DNA of 64,000 nucleotides from Craterostigma plantagineum. Its lineage: Eukaryota; Streptophyta; Magnoliopsida; Lamiales; Linderniaceae. The position numbers and the translations under genes are program-made. The notes under the pieces were generated by a model. The model was not told the DNA's origin and searched no databases. It was given only the letters and a program-made list of their open reading frames with translations. This document shows, one piece after another, positions 55,988 through 64,000 of this stretch; within the stretch, counting starts at the first letter, position 1, and each line of letters opens with the position of its first letter. Location of the stretch: NCBI GenBank assembly GCA_027422505.1, contig JAPQWV010001122.1, positions 58,155 through 122,154 on the forward strand, written 5' to 3'.

Positions 55988-57172
55988 AAACTTGTTTTTA
56001 TTTGTGGGTCCACTTTACGCATTTACACGTTAAATAACAAAGAAATGTTCTCAACATCACGATCACAGTTATAAATATGGATTTTCGGCGCAAAGTCGCG
56101 TAGCCGTTCATCATATATAGAAATCCAAATTACTTTTGGGTTAATCGATTTGCATGAATTGTATCGAAATAGAATCGGTCTCTTCGAAGAACAAAAGCTA
56201 TTACCAAGTTGTTCCCTCATCATTGTTATCTTGTCATCCGTTCCTTTAGTATGTTAGGTCGTAGACGTTTTTTTTTTCTTTTTTTTTTATATTTAATATT
56301 TTATCCTATTTCATTTGTCCCTCTATGCGTCCATTTAGCCGTTGATGCTCTGATTCTGACCTAAACTTTCACTAAACCCCATATTTATATTATTATCTCT
56401 TAATTGTACTTGTAATATAATATGTCGTATACATGTTTAGTTGTTATTTTCAAGCATCAGCATCAAATGCTCTTCCGTGTCGAATTATTAAATTGGAAAC
56501 GGAAATGAAAATATGCAATAAATCCAATGTTACTCCACCTATTATTCAACAAAATTTACGTGGGGAAGCCTTATTTGAACTTCTATATGGTTAGTATGCG
56601 ACGGTGGCATTAACATACACCATTGATCGATCTTCCACTATTTCAGTTTTTTCTGGGTTTTTTTCTCCATTTTACAGAACTGCCACTGATCTTACTTAGA
56701 GATAGATGGTTTCAGATTCAGAGTGTTAGATAATTGAGTTAGTTGATCAAGATAACTAGTTTAGCTTACATGGCGATTTTTTCTGACAAGATTCACTTCA
56801 CATAGAAAGAGGAACTAAATCAGAAACAAAAACCAAGCTTTGAAGATCAACAATACAATACCAATATTCAGATACAACTGAGAAACTGGTCAAGCTAATG
56901 AAACAAATGAAAGCTAATCTAAAACTTTTTTTAAGCTCAGTTTCCCTAATATGTCGGTTACACAATAGCATAAAGTGCAGAATAAACTTTCTTACCTCCT
57001 TGTAGACCTTTTTGGTCCAATGCTTATGAGAATTTTGATTATTCCAAGTAATTATGTAAATTGGGGGTACAACTAATAAAACTCGATCTGTATGATCTAT
57101 GATGTTTAAGTATGTAAAAATACTTGATTAAGTGTTTAAATGTGATTAAATTGTTAAGATAATCGAATTTGT
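55988..57172. other. AT-rich intergenic sequence, no gene seen
   Basis: No domain, RNA gene or LTR edge is recognisable. A long T-run lies at 56268-56290. The 66-codon minus frame at 56023-56223 is without similarity. The left end of E5 probably lies within the last 200 bases but no LTR or primer site can be identified. Confidence 0.6.
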
Positions 57173-59469
57173 GTGATCTTGTGCTTAACTAGAACCCCAA
57201 AGGCTGCTAAAGATTACACTACTGATGACAAAAAGGGAATCACGCGAAATGCAAAGGCGAAAAACATGCTCGCATGCGCACTCACACGGAAGATCGTGTT
57301 AGTTCCTGCTCAGCGGCGAAGGCCATGTGGGATATGCCCCAAGTTACTCATGAAGGAGCCCAACGAGTTGTACAAGAAAGACTGGCTTTGCTCACTCATC
57401 AGTACGAACTGTTCTCAATGGAATCTGACGAAATCATAAGCTAGATGTATGCTAGATTCATGGGAATCACGAACCAAATGTTCTCTCTCGAAAAGAAGGT
57501 TCCCGACAGTGAACAAATCAGAAAGATAATGTGATCACTTCCACGAGAACGGAATAACAAGGTTACTGCCATCTACGAAGCAAATGATCTGGAAGCACTG
57601 AGCATCTCAGAATTGATTGGCTCTCTCATCTCTTAGGAAATGATTTCGAGAGATCACAGAACAAAAATCAGAAGTCTATTGCATTCAAATCCAACCAGGA
57701 AGAATCTGATTCTAACGAAGAAGAAGAAGGCTTCATGAACGACTTAGCCATGCTTACAAAGAGATTCGAGAGACTCCAGCAGAAAAAGAAAGGGAACTTC
57801 AACAATTCCAGAACAGAATCAAGGCAATCTCCATGTTTGGGAAGAAAGTTCAGAATTGTTCCGATGCAACAAACCAGACCACTATGCACATGAGTGCCCA
57901 ACAACCAACAATGAGAAACCAAGGAACCAGAAGGCCATGGTGACGGAATCAATTGACTCTAAAGTAGGAACAAAGTGAGGACGATGATCACGCTTACATG
58001 GTTGACGAGGATAAGATATCTCGTTCTTACTCCATTGAGAAAATTCATATCCTAAACTGTCTATATAACAATGATTGTGAAAGTGACTCATCTGTATCGA
58101 AGAGAGTAAGGAACAATTGTGTGAATTAATTCAAAATGCAGAGAAGAAGATTAAGTCACTAAATTCCTTGAATAGGAAACTGATAAAACAGCGAGATGAT
58201 TTAGCTATGGAAAAACATGAGGCTAATCTAGAGATTTCACGTTTGAAGGGAGGGTTAGTTACTGTTGAGAGAGAGAAAGTTCCATGTGACTGTGAGAAAT
58301 TAGAAGAAGAAACTGTGACTTATTTAGAGATAACGTAGAACTCAGGAATTCCTTAGATAGAGAAAAGCAGAAAGTTGATAGACTTCTTGAGGGTAAGCAA
58401 AACCTAGATTTGCTGTTAAGTACTTCTAGGAGCATCTGTAGGTCAGGGATATGTTATTCCACTGAAGAAAAGCATGCTAAACATTCTATGCCTAAGCTTA
58501 TGTGTTTCTGTTGTGGTAGAAATGGTCCTTATGCATACAACTGTCCTTTAAAGAAAGTTGATAAATCTAAGTATGTTTGGAGACCTAAGAAATCACGTAA
58601 ATACCACTGTTGCATCTGATAGTAAAAGCAGATCACCGTCCATGCAGAATGATATCTCATATGTTAACAGACGTTATTTATCAACTCAGTGTTAGGACCC
58701 ATAGAAATTGGGTACCTCAGAAGAGTACTTCTATCTACAGGTACAAAGGAGGAATTCCATCAAGAAAAACAGGTGGTATCTCGAGAGCGGGTGCTCCCGC
58801 CACATGACAGGTGATATAGGCAATTTTGTGTCGTTGAAGACGTGTGATGGAGGATATATCTCGTACGCTAACGAACGACGCAAAAGCCAAAATAGTTGGA
58901 GTTGGTTCTGTCGGTAACAATCTAAATATCACTATAGATAACGTATGGTATGTTAGAAAGTTAGAACATAAATTTAATTAGTATTAGCCAACTGTGTGAT
59001 AATGGACATACCGTAGCCTTCGTTAAAGATAACTGCTTTGTCAAAAAAGATGATGATGTTGTGTTTAGTGCATCTAGACATGGTAACTTCACTGCATGTC
59101 TCTTGATGATATTGCTAACCACAACGTCAAGTGTCTAGCAGTTACGCAGGATATCACATGGTTATGGCACAGACGTTTGGGACATGCTAACATGGAACTG
59201 ATGTCTCACATCTCATGCAATGAATTAGTGAGAGGTATCCCAGATATGCAAGCCACCAAGGACAAATTTGCAAGGCGTGCCAAATGGGAAATATACCAAG
59301 ACGTCCTTCAAACCTAAGAATGTGATATCCACCTCCAGACCACTATACTAGGTACACATGGGTCTTATTTCTTGCGCATAAATGTGAGGCTTTAGATAAC
59401 TTTGCACCACTGATTAAGACGCTAGAAAATGAGAAAGAAATGAAAGTCCGTATGGTAACTTTAGAATTT
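57173..59469 (+). pseudogene. Copia element E5: gag, protease, start of integrase
   Basis: Plus-strand frames give the UBN2 capsid (KKGITRNAKAKNMLACALTR, then, after a frameshift, AKAMWDM..THEGANEVVQER and MYARFMGITNQM), an acidic Lys-rich tail, a coiled coil (58117-58338, LNRKLIKQRDDLAMEKHEAN), and a knuckle CFCCGRNGPYAYNC whose His is replaced by Pro. The protease motif reads WYLESGCSRHMTG, with Glu for the catalytic Asp. Pre-integrase: WLWHRRLGHANMELMSHISC. The frame then breaks, and the integrase core is cut at 59469 by a gypsy LTR. No 5' LTR is seen. Confidence 0.85.
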
Positions 59470-61067
59470 TGTAGCGACCCCCACTTTCTAATCGCTAATT
59501 AGCGACAAATCACGTCGGTTTAGCAGCGAAAGCCGCGGAGAACCCATTTTACAAAAAATATTTATTTATACAAACGTTTACTACGAACGGGCCGAAGGCC
59601 CAAATCATGCTATTACTCGCCCACAGGTCGTCATCCATGTACAGCCCTGCCCTCAAAAGCCCATGGAAGCTCCGATAGCCAGCCTCCACCATCGATTACC
59701 TACAACACGCAAACACTGAGCAATTGCCCAGTAGGTGAAATAATGCATGCCAGCGTGACTCACTCACGTTCACTCACCCCCAATTCTCACCAATTCAATG
59801 CCACTCATCATCACTCATCACAGCCGGGATACACTCACCACCTCACAACGGGCCCCGAGCTCAGTGTATGTGCACCATCATGCGAATCACTACCACGATC
59901 ACTAACACAACCACAATACGATCACTACACTACCGCAGTGGCCTACACTGAGCAGCCTCCCTGAGCCGTATCAGGCACACTCTCATGTCGCCTCTTCTAC
60001 CAATGCGGTGCCCACGCTGGTAGCCTACGCTAGGGTCCCGTAAAGGTGCCCAGGTCGCCTCCTCCCCCCATGCGACAGCGTGGCCTACACTAGCTCGCCT
60101 ACTTGGGAATGTCCCAAGTCGCTCCTTTCTAGGTCGCCCGCAGTCTGCCGCATAATGTCCAACGGGCCATGGCTCACCGTCACAGGCGGTGGCGCACAAC
60201 AGATGCCCACACTCACGTGACTCCTCTACGGGTCGACAACCAATATCGGCTACTCGCTCACTAGGTACAATACAGTAACCACCGTTTCCACCACGGTACA
60301 CTTCGTGAATTGACGTGTATTGCATATGCAGGTATTTAACAGGATAATACATGGTAACATGATGCCAGACGAAACGTAAACACATAATCGCATGATCACA
60401 CGATAGCACATAAGAGCACATATATCATGTAAATAATTTAGTACGTCCTATACACATTACTCACATAGCACATATATTTGAAATAAGCACAAATAGTTTA
60501 CGTGTTGTAGATGGATATTCCACCTACCCGTCCCCCTGCTACCGTCGGCTAAGAGTTCGGTAGAATCCCTATAGGTCGAATCTCTTACTTCGAAGGCCGT
60601 ACCCGTTAAATCAAATCTCCTGAGCTTAATCGACTTCTCTCTTGTTGTCCTAGCTTTATTTTGCTCCTTGTTCTTACTCAACGAAGGTTTCTCTGTTTAT
60701 GTTATACTATTCTTCAAGTGAGGGTTTTCTACTAATCATCATTTGATAGACACGAATGTTTTTCTTGGAAATTCGTGTGATATGACTAGTTGATGACCTC
60801 ATTTACCTTAAAGTCTAAGTAATCTTATTACCAATGTTTATCCTTAGTACCTTGGGCCGAAATCTCGATAACTAAGTATGATCCAAATTAATTTTTCTAT
60901 CATCCTTATTAATTTCATTAAATCCTTTATCAATTTCGAAATAATTTGAAGCTAATATAGCTTATATGTCTCCTCAATATTTTAACTAATATATCTCTAA
61001 CATTCCTAATTCACAAATTACATATTTAATTATATCAAAATCCCGTATTAAATTTACGGGTATTACA
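59470..61067 (+). mobile_element. Gypsy-type solo LTR inserted in E5 integrase
   Basis: A 1598-bp LTR from TGTAGCGACCCCCACTTTC to ACGGGTATTACA, bounded by the duplication AATTT (59465-59469 and 61068-61072). Removing it and one duplication restores the E5 integrase at Glu-Phe. The 3'-terminal CCCGTATTAAAT...ACGGG hairpin matches a fragment at 482-510. Orientation is inferred from the TGTAGCGACCCC start typical of plant gypsy LTRs. The frame 59930-60421 has no domain. There is no internal region. Confidence 0.9.
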
Positions 61068-61072
61068 AATTT

Positions 61073-61320
61073 GATAGTAAATCTTTTGCATCTTTTTGTG
61101 ATGAAAACGGTTATAGTCATAATTTTTCCGCCCCTATTATACCTCAATAGAACGGAGTGGTCGAGAGGAAAAATAGAGTATTGCAAGAATGGCTAGACTA
61201 TGCTGAGCAAATATAATACTCAAAACATTTTTGGGCTGAAGCTGTTAGTACGGCTTGTTATGTCTCGAACATGATTTTCCTTCCTTAGACTGATTATTAA
61301 GAGAACCCCTATGAACTTTG
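61073..61320 (+). pseudogene. E5 integrase, continued
   Basis: Resumes FDSKSFASFCDENGYSHNFS, then a stop in place of the Gln codon before NGVVERKNR (the catalytic-Glu block), then FWAEAVSTACYVSN. It ends in the conserved TPYEL segment at 61320, where a LINE has inserted. Confidence 0.85.
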
Positions 61321-63133
61321 TACATAACAATCAGGGAGCCTTTGTGCCTGGAAGAGCAATTGGACATTATATTATGATAAGCCAGGAGTTGTTGAGACTA
61401 TATAAAAGAGGGAATGCATCCTCAAAATGCATGATGAAGATTGATTGAGGAAGGCTTATGACTCAGTGGAATGGACGTTCTTGATCAGTTTTACTCAACA
61501 AGTTGAGATTCCAGTAAAATTGTAGCTTGGGTGCAAGAGTGTATCACTAAGGTTACTTACAAATTGGCTATCAATGGATGTCTAGAAGGAAACATTCAAG
61601 GGGCTAGAGGCTTGAGACAGGGGATCCCATATCCCCTCTGCTGTTTGTGCTTATCATGGAATATCTAACAAGGAAGCTCCTGCTAGCTGCGAAGCAAGAA
61701 GGATTCAGATTCCACCCCCCTGTGTAAGCAGAGCAATCTGGTCAGTCTATGCTTCGCAGATGACCTCCTGATTATGTGTAAGCTAATCAGAAATCAGTGG
61801 AATTGATTAAGAGCAGCTGGGAGCATTTCACCAACACAACTGGACTGATAGCTAACTCTCTGAAGTCTAGTATGTACATTGCTGGCATAACCCAGGCAGC
61901 CAAAATGCAGCTACTTGGATGACTGGATTCACAGAAGGTCACTTTCCCATGAAGTACCTAGGAGTACCTATCTCACCTACCAGATGGAGACGAGCTGATT
62001 GTGAAGCATTGGTGGATACAATTGTGAAAAGATTAATTGTTGGACATCAAGGAACCTGTCCTATGCTGGAAGATGTTGCTTAATAAACTCTGTGCTGCTG
62101 TCATTACATAGTTTACTGGTGGTCACTGTTTCTACTCTGCCACGAGGTGTAGTTGCAAGAGTGGACCAGAAATGCGAGAGTTCCTATGGGGCAGGGGTAT
62201 TGGAGGCAAAATTAAAGCACTGGTAGCATGGGAAACTGTCTGCCAGAAGAAACAGTGCGGAGGACTCAACATCAGAGACTGTGGTACGTGGAATTATGCT
62301 AGCTTGGGAATGCAGATATGGGACATTACCACAAGAAGGTAACATGTGGATCAGTGCTGCATAATATATACCTTAAAGAGAATGAGTTCTGGAAGTATCA
62401 AAGCTCTGGAGAAGTAGCTGGCAGTGGAAGCAGTTAATAAAGTGAGGGATCTACCTAGAGATGGCTACAATGGAGATGTGTGGACAGGGAATGTAGATGG
62501 CTGCTACACCATATCCTCTGGTTATAAGTGGCTCAAGGGAAGAACACCCAAATTTGAGCCTGCTGTAGCAGTTTGGAATCGTTGTACCTTTGCCTAAACA
62601 TGCCTTTGTTATGTGTCTTATAGTGCACAAAAGACTGCTCACAAGGGATAGGCTGATAAATTGGGGAATCAGTGTTCCTGACCTGAGTTGTGTGCTGTGT
62701 ATGCAAGCCGAGAGAGTATTGAGCATCTCCTGTGTCAATGCCCTTATAGTAAATGTGTTTCATCAGAAGCCAGCAGTTGGTTGAAATGCAATATCCCGGA
62801 CAGCTTTGAGAGTTGGGAGAGGAAGCTTATTTAGCTGGGGAAACTTAAAAAATCCTGTAGCCAAGATCCAATTAGCAGGCTCTGCGGCAGTCGCGTATGG
62901 CTTATGGAAGGAGAGGAATGCTAGGATCCATAATGTGGGAGCTCGTGAGGCGATGGATCTGCTCAAGACCATCCAGCGAGAGTTTAAAGGGCAAGTGAGT
63001 GGCATGTGGTTTCCGAAGTATTCGAGTAGGACTGAGGTCTTTTTGCATGAGTTGATGTATTCTTAGCTCTGTTTTAATTTGGGGATGTGGGATGATGTGG
63101 TTCTTGTGGTAATGAAAGCTTTCTTACCAAAAA
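61321..63133 (+). pseudogene. 5'-truncated L1-type LINE inserted in E5
   Basis: It starts inside RT (NNQGAFVPGRAIGHYIMISQ, YKRGNASSKCMMKID) and runs through GDPISPLLFVLIMEYL (in shifted frames), the FADDLL region (broken), and LIANSLKSSMYIAGITQAA. It ends with zf-RVT fragments (VWTGNVDGCYTISSGYKWLK; CVLCMQAERVLSISC) and an A-run (63128-63135). The duplication AACTTTG flanks it (61314-61320 and 63134-63140). It is related to, but distinct from, the LINE at 48676-53544, and carries many stops. Confidence 0.88.
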
Positions 63134-63140
63134 AACTTTG

Positions 63141-64000
63141 GAATGATAAAACCCCTAACATAGGATATTTTCATGTATTTGGTTGCAAGTGGTTTATTTT
63201 AATGATAGGGATAAGAGAGGAAAATTCGATTCCAAATTAGATGAAGGGATATTCCTAGGTTTACAACATTCATTCCAAAGCTTTTCGAGTGTTTAATAAT
63301 AGGAAGAAGACTGTTCAAGAATATGTGCATGTTACATTTGATGAATTTCCTAACGCAGATGGTACTGAGAAAGGTATAGTTTGTGTCTCCTGCAGGTATA
63401 CAGGTTACGGACAAAGAGGTGAACACAATTCTGTTGGAACTAGACACAAGTCAGAGGAACCTGAGGCCATCAGACGAACAACACGCAGAAAATTCAAACA
63501 TGCCTGCAGCCATCCCACTGAGCATGTCATAGATATCACTTCGGGATCAAAACAAGAACAACACGAAATGATATTGCCGAGGAATCACATGACGTGCTGT
63601 TGTCAACCATGGAACCTAAGAGTGAATGAAGCCCTTGATGACGAATCATGGCGATTGACATGGAAGAAGAGCTAGCACAATTCGAAAATAGCCAAGTGTG
63701 AACTCTTATGGAAAGACCTAACGAAAAGTCCATAATAGGCACGACGTGGGTGCTTCGCAATGAGCTAGAACGAAAACGGTAATGTAACACGGACAAGCCA
63801 AGTTAGTTGCCAAAGGTTATTCCCAAGAAGAAGGTATAGATTTTCAAGAAACCTTTGCACCCGTAGCTAGGCTTGAGTCAATACGCATTTTACTTGCATA
63901 TGCATCCTTTAAAAGATTCAAGCTTTTTCAAATGGATGTGAAAAGTGCATTTTATAATGGTTTCATAAATGAGGAAGTTTATGACGAGCACCTCCCGGTT
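63141..64000 (+). pseudogene. E5 integrase end and RT start (window edge)
   Basis: It resumes after the LINE with the post-core segment (WNDKTPNIGYFHVFGC, then FDSKLDEGIFLG and VFNNRKKTVQEYVHVTFDEF). RT begins near 63650: EEELAQFENSQV, WVLRNELE, then, in shifting frames, [40 protein letters not shown] and [18 protein letters not shown]. The catalytic box lies beyond the window. Each piece is split by frameshifts. Confidence 0.85.

Noticed and set aside
59930..60421. 163-codon minus frame inside the solo LTR
   Set aside because: It lies wholly within an LTR with clear edges and duplication. Composition follows the GC-rich LTR middle and no domain is recognisable.

Overview
The window is nuclear DNA of a flowering plant, most likely a eudicot. 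It is almost entirely transposon DNA, with TG...CA LTRs, initiator-Met tRNA primer sites, Ty1/copia gag-pol relics, Ty3/gypsy LTRs, L1-type LINEs, a pogo/Emigrant-like MITE and a TIR element. Only one ordinary host gene is convincing: a small two-exon LEA_3 (SAG21/LEA5-like) gene at 54008-54402. Nothing is bacterial, and there is no CRISPR, rRNA or tRNA gene.

Layout. 1-1745: end of a hAT-like element, AT-rich LTR debris and an Emigrant-like MITE inside the 3' LTR of copia element E1. 1746-7006: decayed E1 internal region (minus strand). 7007-15181: E1's 5' LTR, split by a 5.05-kb non-autonomous LTR element (E2, 7722-12773, 5-bp duplication AAGTT) and by a LINE 3' fragment (about 12961-14245). 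15182-23989: copia element E3 (minus strand), 5' LTR present, 3' LTR not seen. 24290-25625: unique spacer. 25626-38420: near-identical second copy of 11510-24289 (part of E2, the LINE, the E1-type LTR and all of E3). 38421-about 39890: 3' half of a plus-strand copia (E4). About 39895-44949: partial, non-autonomous gypsy-type element (minus strand) with a long degenerate tandem array. 45112-48553: MULE-like TIR element with internal tandem repeats. 48662-53558: nearly complete L1-type LINE with a 14-bp target duplication. 53559-54922: the LEA_3 gene and its flanks. 54923-55982: gypsy-type solo LTR (duplication TTAGT). 57173-64000: copia element E5 (plus strand), cut by a gypsy solo LTR (59470-61067, duplication AATTT) and by a 5'-truncated LINE (61321-63133), and running off the window end.

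Because insertion boundaries can be read from target duplications, much of the order of events is visible. E2 and a LINE went into E1's 5' LTR. A 12.8-kb block holding the right part of that composite was later duplicated, and its copies then gained different lesions. The most unusual signals are: (i) a reading frame antisense to the retroelements, conserved at protein level between E2 and the E3 tail and ending in a hydrophobic helix; (ii) dense arrays of TTCG(C/T)GAA in E3, which fit the TTCnnGAA heat-shock-element dimer; (iii) the 12.8-kb duplication; and (iv) the alternating 100/74-bp repeat in the gypsy-type element. All retroelement genes are broken by stops or frameshifts. Element names E1-E5 are labels used only here.
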